A DNA stretch of 60,366 nucleotides from Clostridia bacterium (GTDB taxonomy: Bacteria; Bacillota; Clostridia; Oscillospirales; CAG-272): positions 1 to 60,366 of the forward strand of contig JAFUPC010000087.1 in assembly GCA_017481495.1 (NCBI GenBank), given 5' to 3'. Below are positions 1-7,767 of this stretch, piece after piece. The position numbers and the translations under genes were made by a program. Below the pieces are notes generated by a model. It ran no database searches. It had not been told where the DNA came from and worked only from the letters and a program-made list of their open reading frames with translations. The number at the start of each line of letters is the position of its first letter. The stretch's first letter is position 1.

Positions 1-227
1 CTAATATCCCCGCCGCAAATCTCCCGGAATCCCCGCAGTCAAACCCGGAACCCCCACACCCGTCCCTCCAGTCGCCGCAATACACCGCATCCGCCGCCCT
101 CCTGCCCTTCGAGGATGCCCACAAAGCCCGCTACGAAGCCGCCAGACGCGCGGCAAGGCTTCGCCGTATGCGGAAGCTGCAAAACAGCGTCAACCGTCAT
201 ACAGCGCCTCTCAAGGAGGAAGAGTGA
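1..227 (+). CDS. C-terminal fragment of an unrecognised protein
   Basis: An open frame enters from the left edge (first full codon at 3) and ends at TGA 225-227. It encodes about 74 residues: a proline/serine-rich, probably disordered stretch, then a basic and alanine-rich helical segment (PFEDAHKARYEAARRAAR, then LRRMRKLQNSV) and an acidic end KEEE. The composition is protein-like and the frame is uninterrupted. I do not recognise the family; the start and any catalytic domain lie outside the window. Confidence 0.6.
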   Translation, partial: NIPAANLPESPQSNPEPPHPSLQSPQYTASAALLPFEDAHKARYEAARRAARLRRMRKLQNSVNRHTAPLKEEE

Positions 228-294
228 CTTTCGGGAAAGTTACCAAAGCCTTTTCACAACTGTGTGGGGCGATGCACCTGCTCTCCGTGATTTT

Positions 295-410
295 ATAGGG
301 GAAGCAATCTGCTTCCCGCGGATCAGAAAAGCGTTCGCAGAGGTGTCTGGACTCCGGCAGTAAAATGACTTCCGCTTCTCCAAACAATAGAAAGCAAAAA
401 GCGTTTCGCA
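295..410. repeat. Degenerate copy of an intergenic repeat element (family B)
   Basis: The sequence GGGGAAGCAATCTGCTTCC followed by YGCGGA recurs at 14781. Aligned further, this copy best matches the reverse complement of the right half of the 14777-14942 element: it shares ATCAGAAAA, then TCGCAG, then a GTGTC...CTCC block. The palindromic end GGAAGCAATCTGCTTCC can fold on itself. It lacks the outer 14-bp inverted repeats of the other copy, so it looks like a decayed relic. No transposase is present. Confidence 0.5.
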
Positions 411-450
411 CCGCGATTTATGTCTCTTGCAAGAGACGAAACTGTCCGTG

Positions 451-1009
451 ACCGCGAACGGGGGCGTTACTTTTTCTCCTGCGCAAGAAAATGTAACCAA
501 AAAGCGCACTATCACTCCGCTGGATTTTTTTTACCCTGCAGTCAAAATAAATAGGAGGAACGCCGACAAACCGGAATCCCACCGAACACAGGGGCAGTTT
601 CAGCATCATTTGGAATCTTTGGTTCCTTGGTTCCCTTACTCTGGCGATGGTTGGGGGATGGGCGATACTTTATCACTTCGGTTGAATGTAATAAGATATT
701 AAAAGGATTTATGCTCTGCTTTTGGCGGCATAAATCCTTTTGTATTTAGAAATATCCTGTTGTAACTTTTACTTCAAACCGAAGTGAAAAGTGTCCGTTC
801 CCACCTACCCATTTCAGGTAAGGACATCCGGAAATAAAAGAATTTAATTCACGATGTACTGCATCTATGTTCGGCGGGATTCCGTGTTGTCGGAACGTAG
901 CCTATTCTATTTGACCGCAAGGCAAATGAAATCCAGCGAAGCGATAACGCGCTCCTTGGTTACTTTCTCTTGCGCGTGAGAGAAAGTAGCATCCCCCCTT
1001 GACGGGTGC
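451..1009. repeat. Large imperfect inverted repeat, about 560 bp
   Basis: The left arm (451-590) and the reverse complement of the right arm (869-1009) align over about 140 bp. Shared blocks include GCGCAAGAAA/GCGCAAGAGAAA, GTAACCAA, CGCTGGATTT, GCGGTCAAA-like and ACACGGAATCC-like sequence. Each arm carries its own hairpin (GTTACTTT...AAGTAAC type). Inside, TATCACTTCGGTTGAA near 671 pairs with TTCAAACCGAAGTGAAA near 773. The centre is a 14-bp stem hairpin at 701-741. No protein-coding frame in the region is convincing. Together with the repeat at 295-410 this accounts for most of the gene-free stretch 228-1127. Confidence 0.6.
701..741. terminator. Central hairpin, terminator-like
   Basis: AAAAGGATTTATGC (701-714) pairs perfectly with GCATAAATCCTTTT (728-741) around a 13-nt loop. 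The stem is flanked by A/T runs on both sides, so it could stop transcription from either direction, but no nearby gene ends here. It is the centre of the larger inverted repeat. Confidence 0.45.
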
Positions 1010-1127
1010 GGGGATTCGTGTTCCTTCCAAAGAACCGGAATCGCGGTGTATAACGCTTATCGCCTTCATAAGCTTGAAAAGAAACGCTTATTACCGCATC
1101 AGGAGATGCGAATTCCCCATAAGGGAC

Positions 1128-4100
1128 TCATAGTCTCTTAACCCCAAGCATGACGCTTTCGCCGTTGAGATTCCACTTCTTTGCGTTTTCGGCGCCTTCG
1201 CCGTAGACAATATTGTCACAAAGGGTGTCGGCGCAGATGTCGGCGGCATTCTTCTTCATGACAGCGGCAACGGTGTCATTGCCCCAGACGGCGATTTCGA
1301 TGTGATCCATGACTTCAAAACCGGAGTCCTTGCGCATCGTCTGGATTTTGGATACGATTTCGCGAACCATGCCCTCTTCCAGAAGTTCCGAGGTCAGATT
1401 GGTGTCGATGACAACGGTGATGCCATGGTCGGAAACGGATTCATAACCGGACTTCTGCGCCATGTCGATGAGCAGGTCGTCCTTTGTCAGCTCTGCCACC
1501 GTGCCGTCAGGAAGCATCAGCTTCAGAACACCATCGGCGTCCAGTGCATCCATTGCCGCATTGCCGTCCACCTCGCCGAGCATCCCGCGGATAGCGCCCA
1601 GCTGTTTGCCGTATTTCGGACCGAGCGTGCGCATCTGCGGCTTGAAGGTGTAGGTCGTGAAATCGCGGACATTGTCGGTAAACTGCACGTTTTTGACATT
1701 CAGTTCGTCGCGGATGATGTCACAGCAGAACGCAGGGAGCGTGAAATCGGACTTGACATAGACAAGACCAACCGGCTGACGGTTCTTGATGTTCGCCTGA
1801 TTGCGGCACGCACGGCCGAGCACGACGACTTCCAGGACGTCTTCCATTTCCTTTTCCAACTCCGGCAGAATCCAGCTTTCCTCAGATACGGGGAAGTCGC
1901 AAAGGTGAACGGATTCCGGGGCAGATTTATCCACAGAGCAGACCAGATTGCGGTAGATATCCTCGGTCATGAACGGCACCATCGGTGCTGCCGCACGGCA
2001 GAGGGTGACAAGGGAGGTGTAAAGGGTCATGTACGCATTGATCTTGTCCTGCTCCATGCCCTTTGCCCAGAAGCGTTCCCGGCTGCGGAGGACGTACCAG
2101 TTGGAAAGCTCGTCCACAAAGTCCGTCAGCACACGGCAGGTTTCGGGAATGCGGTAGATCTGCATATTTTCGTCCACCGCCTTGACCGTGGACTGCAGAC
2201 GGGAGAGGATCCAGCGGTCCATGACACCGAGCTTTTCGTAATCCAGCGTGTATTCCGTCGGATTGAAATTGTCAATGTTGGCATACAGCACATAGAACGC
2301 ATAGGTGTTCCAGAGGGTGCCCATGAACTTGCGCTGTCCCTCCGTGACCGCTTCCGCATAGAAACGGTTGGGAAGCCACGGTGCGGAATTGGAATAGAAA
2401 TACCAGCGGATGGCATCGGCACCGTATGTCGCAAGCGCTTCAAACGGGTCGACCGCATTGCCCTTGGATTTGGACATCTTCTGTCCGTCCTTGTCAAGGA
2501 CATGACCGAGCACAAGGACATTCTTGTACGGTGCGCAGTCAAAGAGCAGTGTCGAGATCGCCATCAGCGAATAGAACCAGCCGCGTGTCTGGTCAACACC
2601 CTCGGAAATGAAGTCCGCCGGGAAATGCGCTTCAAACTTGTCCTTATTTTCAAAAGGATAATGCCACTGCGCAAAGGGCATGGAGCCGGAGTCAAACCAA
2701 CAGTCAATGACCTCGGAAACGCGGTGCATCTCGCCGCCGCACTTCTCACACCGGATGGTAACGGCATCAATGAAAGGTCTGTGCAGCTCGATTTCGTCGG
2801 GGCAGTTGTCGGACATGGATTTCAGCTCTTCAATGGAGCCGATGGCGTGCTTGTGACCGCAGGCGCATTCCCAGATGTTGAGCGGTGTGCCCCAGTAGCG
2901 GTTTCTCGAAACGCCCCAGTCCTGGATGTTTTCCAGCCAGTCGCCGAACCGACCGCGGCCGATGGTCTCCGGGATCCAGTTGACCGTGTTGTTGTTGCGG
3001 ATAAGGTTGTCCTTGACTGCGGTCATGCGGATGAACCAGGAGTCGCGCGCATAATAGATGAGCGGCGTGCCGCAGCGCCAGCAGTGCGGATATTCGTGTT
3101 CAAACTTGGGTGCGGAGAACAGCTTTCCCGACTTGTCAAGGTCAGAGAGGACCAGCGGATCCGCATCCTTGACAAATTTTCCGGCATACGCCGTTTCCTC
3201 GGTCAGCTCCCCGCGGCCGTTGACAAATTGCACGAACGGCAGATCGTACTTCCGTCCGACATTCGCGTCGTCCTCACCAAATGCGGGTGCGATATGGACA
3301 ATGCCGGTACCGTCGGACATGGTGACATAATTGTCGCAGGTGATGTAGAAGCCGCGCTTGCCCTGCTTGTCGGCAACATCCTTTGCCCACGGGAACAGCG
3401 GCTCATACGCGCGTCCCTCCAGCTCCCGGCCGGTGTATTCTTCCAAAACCGTGTACGCGGGCGCATCGTCCGTTTTCAGGCTGCCGAGTACGGTATCCAA
3501 AAGCGCCTTTGCCATATAATACGTTCTGCCGTCGACAGCCGAGACCTTGCAGTAGCATTCATCGGGATTGACGCACAGCGCAACGTTGGACGGCAGGGTC
3601 CACGGCGTGGTCGTCCAGGCAAGGAAGTACGCATCCTCGCCCTCTACCTTGAAGCGGACAACGGCGGAGCGTTCCTTGACCGTCTTGTAGCCCTGCGCCA
3701 CCTCGTGAGAGGACAGCGGCGTGCCGCAGCGCGGGCAGTAGGGAACGATCTTGAAGCCCTTGTAAAGAAGCCCCTTGTCCCAGATCTGCTTCAGCGCCCA
3801 CCATTCAGATTCGATAAAGTCATTGTGATAAGTAACGTACGGGTCGTCCATGTCCGCCCAGAAGCCGACCGTGGAGGAAAAGTCTTCCCACATACCCTTG
3901 TACTTCCATACCGACTCCGTGCATTTGCCGATGAACGGCTCCAGACCGTATGCCTCGATCTGCTCCTTGCCCTCGATGCCGACTGCCTTTTCGACTTCCA
4001 GCTCGACCGGCAGACCGTGGGTGTCCCATCCCGCCTTACGCAGGACATGACAGCCTTTCATCGTCCGGTAGCGCGGCACCATGTCCTTGATGACACGGGT

Positions 4101-4283
4101 CAGGACATGGCCGATGTGCGGCTTGCCGTTTGCCGTGGGCGGACCGTCGTAAAACGTGTATTCCGATCCTTTATCTCTTGTATCAATGCTCTTCTGAAAG
4201 ATTTTGTTCTCTTTCCAGAATTTTTCGATTTCCTTTTCTCTGTCCACAAAGTTCAGATTTGTGGATACCTTTTCATAAAGCAT
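1128..4283 (-). CDS. ileS: Isoleucyl-tRNA synthetase, eukaryote-like (type 2)
   Basis: Charges tRNA-Ile with isoleucine in the cytoplasm. The 1051-residue product has the class Ia signature HIGH at residues 56-59 (in PPTANGKPHIGH) and KMSKS near 602-606. It also has the editing (CP1) insertion containing the WTTTPWTLP motif, several CxxC pairs (CPRCGTPL, CWRCGTPL, CEKCGG), an anticodon-binding region and a long C-terminal extension. The length above 1000 residues and the N-terminal style FWKENKIFQKS...YTFYDGPP match the type-2 IleRS group; type-1 enzymes are nearer 920 residues and open differently. That assignment is from memory of the family. Start ATG 4281-4283 follows AAAGGA at 4294-4299. 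Expression is probably controlled by the leader upstream. It is the clearest chromosomal housekeeping gene in the window. Confidence 0.97.
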   Translation of the reverse strand: MLYEKVSTNLNFVDREKEIEKFWKENKIFQKSIDTRDKGSEYTFYDGPPTANGKPHIGHVLTRVIKDMVPRYRTMKGCHVLRKAGWDTHGLPVELEVEKAVGIEGKEQIEAYGLEPFIGKCTESVWKYKGMWEDFSSTVGFWADMDDPYVTYHNDFIESEWWALKQIWDKGLLYKGFKIVPYCPRCGTPLSSHEVAQGYKTVKERSAVVRFKVEGEDAYFLAWTTTPWTLPSNVALCVNPDECYCKVSAVDGRTYYMAKALLDTVLGSLKTDDAPAYTVLEEYTGRELEGRAYEPLFPWAKDVADKQGKRGFYITCDNYVTMSDGTGIVHIAPAFGEDDANVGRKYDLPFVQFVNGRGELTEETAYAGKFVKDADPLVLSDLDKSGKLFSAPKFEHEYPHCWRCGTPLIYYARDSWFIRMTAVKDNLIRNNNTVNWIPETIGRGRFGDWLENIQDWGVSRNRYWGTPLNIWECACGHKHAIGSIEELKSMSDNCPDEIELHRPFIDAVTIRCEKCGGEMHRVSEVIDCWFDSGSMPFAQWHYPFENKDKFEAHFPADFISEGVDQTRGWFYSLMAISTLLFDCAPYKNVLVLGHVLDKDGQKMSKSKGNAVDPFEALATYGADAIRWYFYSNSAPWLPNRFYAEAVTEGQRKFMGTLWNTYAFYVLYANIDNFNPTEYTLDYEKLGVMDRWILSRLQSTVKAVDENMQIYRIPETCRVLTDFVDELSNWYVLRSRERFWAKGMEQDKINAYMTLYTSLVTLCRAAAPMVPFMTEDIYRNLVCSVDKSAPESVHLCDFPVSEESWILPELEKEMEDVLEVVVLGRACRNQANIKNRQPVGLVYVKSDFTLPAFCCDIIRDELNVKNVQFTDNVRDFTTYTFKPQMRTLGPKYGKQLGAIRGMLGEVDGNAAMDALDADGVLKLMLPDGTVAELTKDDLLIDMAQKSGYESVSDHGITVVIDTNLTSELLEEGMVREIVSKIQTMRKDSGFEVMDHIEIAVWGNDTVAAVMKKNAADICADTLCDNIVYGEGAENAKKWNLNGESVMLGVKRL

Positions 4284-4299
4284 TCTTCTGTCATCCTTT

Positions 4300-4342
4300 C
4301 AAAAAAAAACAAAAGTCCCGTCCCGGGAATCCGGAACAGGAC
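4300..4342 (-). terminator. Leader terminator of ileS
   Basis: On the minus strand a 10-bp stem (4333-4342 with 4315-4324, two G-U pairs) and 8-nt loop is followed by TTTTGTTTTTTTTT. It lies just before the ileS ribosome binding site at 4294-4299, the position expected of an attenuator whose read-through is controlled by the leader. Confidence 0.75.
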
Positions 4343-4382
4343 AGAAAACCGGGAACGATCCGGTCATTTGTCTTGCATTCAT

Positions 4383-4670
4383 GGTTCCGGAAATCCGGAA
4401 CCTTCCGACGTCCCATCAGACGCGTTCCTTTTACGGGGAAATCCGGCGCAGCCTACTTGCAAACAACAGACCGGTCATCCCCTTCCTCTCGCATGAAAAC
4501 GGAACATGGAAAACGGGAAATGCCTTGAAAATCGTCTGTGCCGCGTTCGGCATTGCAACTCGGAAGGGATTTTCTGCGGCTTCCTCTCACCGGGCTCCCA
4601 CCCTTCCCGGTTCGCTGGGCATCGGAATACTGCATACTCGCTTCGTCATCGTCTTTTCTGTTTTGATTTG
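4383..4670 (-). promoter_or_regulatory. T-box-like leader of ileS
   Basis: The roughly 390-nt leader reads on the minus strand as a T-box stem I. It has an AGTA motif (4635-4638), an AAGGGTGGGAGCCCGGTG block, then GAAAATC followed by CTTCCGAG, in which AUC (4568-4570) is the likely isoleucine specifier. An AGTAGGCTGCGCCGG segment resembles the stem II region of Ile T-boxes. The canonical T-box GGGTGGNACCGCG is not seen; the best candidate is the divergent TGATGGGACGTCG near 4407-4419, next to a perfect hairpin at 4383-4402. The specifier and the position before ileS support an uncharged-tRNA-Ile sensor. The divergent antiterminator is the weak point. Confidence 0.7.
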
Positions 4671-4676
4671 GTATCT

Positions 4677-4705
4677 ATTATAGCACAGAATGGCGGATTT
4701 GTCAA
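4677..4705 (-). promoter_or_regulatory. Promoter of ileS leader
   Basis: Minus strand TTGACA (4700-4705), 17-bp spacer, TATAAT (4677-4682): a perfect sigma-A promoter. The predicted start near 4670 gives the long leader. Confidence 0.85.
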
Positions 4706-5206
4706 GGGATTTTCCGGAAATTATCCAAAAGAAACATGACCAAAGAAAGACAGACGATGATGAGAAGAAGATATAATAAAACCGGATATAATACAGTAAG
4801 GATATGATAATTTCCGTTTGCTGGGAATGACCCGGAATTTCATAACAGAAATGCCCATATCGCAGAAAAGAATCCGGACGGAAACTATCAACTTGAATTC
4901 CATCCATGTGAAAACGGGGGTGCAGCGATGCAGACATAAAAAAACGCCTTGCAGCGGAATTTTTACATTCTGCAAAGCGACGAAAACGCCGAAAATAACC
5001 GACAAAAACCGGGTTCACCCACACCCCTGTCAGATGCGGAAAATAAAAAATGAAGCAAAAAGCAAGACAAACAGCCTCCTGTCCTGCGACACGAGGCTAT
5101 ATATGAAATTTGTATGATAACCGCATTCCGACCGGAAAACGATGCGTATTTTCGATGAGTGGTGACAAACATCGAATAACGAAATAAAACAAAACCGCTT
5201 CAAAAC
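4706..5206. other. Gene-free stretch between ileS promoter and the 5207 gene
   Basis: About 500 bp with no convincing gene. The frames present lack ribosome binding sites and recognisable proteins. The only structure seen is the degenerate 90-bp-family element at 5106-5185. Confidence 0.5.
5106..5185 (-). repeat. 90-bp inverted-repeat element, family A, copy 3 (degenerate)
   Basis: AAATTTGTATGATAACC (5106-5122) matches the terminal repeat of the copies at 26490 and 46274. It is followed by the shared CGCATTCCGACCGG and, at 5150-5180, by a TTTCGATGAGTGGTGACA-like block. The central GATAATACCTATCAAGTATGC part is missing. Like the other two copies it lies downstream of a gene (5207-6772) and in the same orientation relative to it. 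Confidence 0.6.
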
Positions 5207-6772
5207 CTATCCCATAACAGGATCGGTACCAAGCCCCGGAACACGCGCAGAAAAGGCATCAAGCGCGAGTGCCAGATTTTCCTTTGCGTGATAAAGACAG
5301 GTCAGAAGATAAGCGGGGACACAGCGGATCTCCTGCTTTGCGGAAACCGTGTGATAGGTGTCAAGCACATACCGGATCTCCTCACTGTCCAATTCCCACA
5401 GGCGCTCTGCCACCTGTTCCCGCAAAAGTACTTCTCCGCCGATGGAAACGGTTCCGCAGCTCCCCGCAGCCGGAGATTTCGTTGTACCGGACATCTCCCG
5501 CCGCCGCTTTTTCGGATATTTTCCGCCGTTTTTCGGCGTGACGGTCTCGGGTATGACAGTCTCCGGTGTGGAGTCACCACACAGAAAACCGGTCAGAAGC
5601 TGCGCGATACAATCAAGCTGAGCTGCGGGATATTCCTTTTTCAGACAGTCAAAGTCAAATTTTTCAAGAATTTCCGCTCTGGTATAAGTAGGGGTATGAA
5701 TCTGTTCATATTTATGAGTATGTACCGGCGTCGCTTGGTGGGCGGTGTCAGGGAGAACGGAAAGACTGTTTTCCGGCTTTCCGGCTTCTGTTTGAGCCAT
5801 AAGTTTTCCCGTCTGTTCCTGTTCCTGGCCAGCGGCAGAAACAACAGAAGATTGTAAAGCCGGATTCCGATCGCCGTATTCGGACAGGGAATAAAGATAA
5901 TACCCCCGTCCTGTTGTCATATCAGCGGTGCGTGTCAGACGAAGATAGCCTGTTTTCCGCAGCTCCCGGAACAGACGGTCAAAAGCATTGTCGCCGCAGG
6001 GGCACAGCTTGCGCAGGGCATCTTTGGAAAGGACAACATCACCGTTATAGACGGATAGACGGATCTGCCGGGCAATGACGGCGTACAGTCCCTTTGCTCC
6101 CAGCGACAACCGTGCATCGTACAGCATCGGAATACTGATCATCGTAAAATTGTCGCACGGCGGCTGAAACGGCTGATAAGCGGAAAGAAAGCGCTGTCCC
6201 TCTGCATAAGTCAGATGACAAATCCCGGAATCCTCTTCCGCACAAGACGTGCTTTCAGACGGAAGTTCTTCTGCAAGCGCCCCTTTGGGAAATCTACCGG
6301 TATGGGAAAGCGTATAATAATCCCGGAAGCAGTTTTTTCCGCCCGGAATGCGTGTCCGGAGAAGATAGCCGTCTTTCCGGAGACGGCGCAGGGTTCCGGA
6401 AAGGGAAAAATAACGGTTTTTGCATCTTGCGAGCAGAAGATGGTACAGTCCGCCCGAAGCTGATGTGAACGACGGATTGGAGAGAATCGCCCCGAGCATC
6501 GCATAAAGACCGAGCTCGGAAAGGGAGGAAAAGCCGTAACGCAGATCCTCCCCGTCGCGATGTGTATCGGAATGCGCACGGGTACGGGAATCCGTACGGA
6601 TTCCCGTAATATGACGGTTGTCAAGCCGCAGAAAAGGAGCCGCGGCGCTCCGCATATCTGTAGAATTCATGGATACATCGGGATTCATGGAAGAATCGGG
6701 AGAACAGAAAACAGTTTTCCAAAAATCTTCCCACTCCCCGCCAAACGGCCTCCTTTTGTCGTATTTTAACAT
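5207..6772 (-). CDS. Double winged-helix, replication-associated protein with DUF6017-like C-terminus
   Basis: Predicted DNA-binding protein of up to 521 residues. Two winged-helix-like regions are visible. The first (about residues 80-165) contains SLSELGLYAMLGAIL and SLSGTLRRLRKDGYLLR; the second (about 210-315) contains SLGAKGLYAVIARQIRLS and ALRKLCPCGDNAFDRLFREL with a GYLRLTRT wing. A low-complexity linker leads to a C-terminal helical part (CVPAYLLTCLYHAKENLALAL) that resembles the DUF6017 tail of Firmicutes plasmid and mobile-element initiator-like proteins. That resemblance is by memory only. The start is uncertain: a promoter (TTGACA 6798-6803, TATTCT 6775-6780) would begin the RNA at or after ATG 6770-6772, and AAAGGAGG at 6749-6756 lies inside the frame with no good in-frame start behind it. 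The iteron array lies directly upstream, so the Rep protein could control this gene. Confidence 0.7.
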   Translation of the reverse strand: MLKYDKRRPFGGEWEDFWKTVFCSPDSSMNPDVSMNSTDMRSAAAPFLRLDNRHITGIRTDSRTRAHSDTHRDGEDLRYGFSSLSELGLYAMLGAILSNPSFTSASGGLYHLLLARCKNRYFSLSGTLRRLRKDGYLLRTRIPGGKNCFRDYYTLSHTGRFPKGALAEELPSESTSCAEEDSGICHLTYAEGQRFLSAYQPFQPPCDNFTMISIPMLYDARLSLGAKGLYAVIARQIRLSVYNGDVVLSKDALRKLCPCGDNAFDRLFRELRKTGYLRLTRTADMTTGRGYYLYSLSEYGDRNPALQSSVVSAAGQEQEQTGKLMAQTEAGKPENSLSVLPDTAHQATPVHTHKYEQIHTPTYTRAEILEKFDFDCLKKEYPAAQLDCIAQLLTGFLCGDSTPETVIPETVTPKNGGKYPKKRRREMSGTTKSPAAGSCGTVSIGGEVLLREQVAERLWELDSEEIRYVLDTYHTVSAKQEIRCVPAYLLTCLYHAKENLALALDAFSARVPGLGTDPVMG

Positions 6773-6774
6773 AT

Positions 6775-6803
6775 AGAATACACGAAAAACGGAAGTTTGT
6801 CAA
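6775..6803 (-). promoter_or_regulatory. Promoter of the 5207-6772 gene
   Basis: Minus strand TTGACA (6798-6803), 17-bp spacer, TATTCT (6775-6780). It is adjacent to the iteron array, with the nearest good iteron about 120 bp upstream. Confidence 0.6.
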
Positions 6804-6924
6804 GGGGTGTCGTCCACAGCCTACAAAGGAAAACATACAAAGACTTACAAATACTTACAGCAAAATGCGGAAAACCCGGAAAGTGCTGGAAACAGGGGAG
6901 AAATACGCGATTTTTCGATGGGAT

Positions 6925-7714
6925 ATGTCCCGCCGTATTGGAGGTATTGTCCGTTACTGTTGCAGGTATGTCCGGATTTGTTTGAGTCGGCGTCCCGATT
7001 TGTTGGAGGTGGGGCAAAAGAGGATGTCCCATGATATTGGAGGCTGCTGAAACCGGATAAAACGGGATGTCCCGCGGTATTGGAGGCAGAAGAAGCATGG
7101 AAAAAACGCAGCAATGAGACCGGAATGTCCCACGTTATTGGGGGTAAAACAGGAAATTTTCCCGTTTGTATCAGACTTGTACCTGCCCGAAAACCGCCGG
7201 AAAATCCGGAAAATCGGTCGATGTCCCACGTTATTGGGGGCAGAATCACCGTGACGGAACGCCGAAAACGCACAACGGCTGATTCCCGTATGTCCCATGA
7301 TATTGGGGGTAAAAATCCGGTTTCCGCATGAAAAGCGGCGATGGAAACTCATGAAAATACTTGTTATGTCCCACGATATTGGGGGCAAATTTCAGCCAAT
7401 CGGACTTACATCTGCATGAATGTCCCACGTTATTGGGGTCAAAACCGGAAAATTGCATGAATGTCCCACGTTATTGCAGTCAAAACAAAGAAAACGCAGA
7501 ATGCCTCTGACATGAATGCCGGATGACAGAAAAACGTGTGCAAATAATACCCCAATATCGTGGGACATAATGCCCTGATAACGGTTCTCCGCCGGGTCAG
7601 TGTCTCAGAACTCCGTTCCGAAGAAGCCGGTTAAAATGGAATATCGAATAAATCTGATGGAAAAACCCCCAATATATGGGAACCGGATGCGGTATGTCCC
7701 ATGATATTGGAGGT
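6925..7714. repeat. Iteron array, probable replication origin
   Basis: A 21-bp repeat ATGTCCCAYGWTATTGG followed by RGGY occurs on the plus strand at 6925, 7024, 7067, 7125, 7221, 7290, 7366, 7420, 7461 and 7694, and once inverted at 7548-7568. Degenerate copies are at 6967, 6990 and 7665 (inverted). Copies near the right centre carry CACGTTATTGGGG; the outer ones carry GGAGGY. Centre-to-centre distances vary (41, 43, 54, 58, 69, 76, 96 bp), so this is not a CRISPR array. The array fills the gap between the Rep-like gene (ending at 7768) and the winged-helix gene (starting at 6772). Repeats of this length beside a Rep gene are the hallmark of iteron-controlled replicons. No DnaA box was seen in it. 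Confidence 0.85.
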
Positions 7715-7767
7715 AAAAGAACAGAAAACGGACATCCGCCCACAACAACATCGGAAATCAGAAATAT

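Noticed and set aside
427..702. Small open frame in the inverted-repeat region
   Set aside because: It lies inside repeat sequence, has no ribosome binding site and no protein-like composition.
1928..1936. DnaA box TTATCCACA
   Set aside because: A single copy inside the ileS coding sequence, with no cluster of boxes nearby; expected by chance.
1302..4496. A 1064-residue open frame antisense to ileS
   Set aside because: It mirrors the ileS codon pattern on the other strand, has no ribosome binding site or recognisable domain, and ileS is certain.
4818..5117. A 99-residue open frame between ileS and the 5207 gene
   Set aside because: No ribosome binding site, no recognisable domain, and it runs into a repeat element.
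6925..7714. CRISPR array
   Set aside because: The 21-bp repeats have irregular spacing (41-96 bp), one copy is inverted, copies vary in sequence and there are no cas genes; iterons explain them better.
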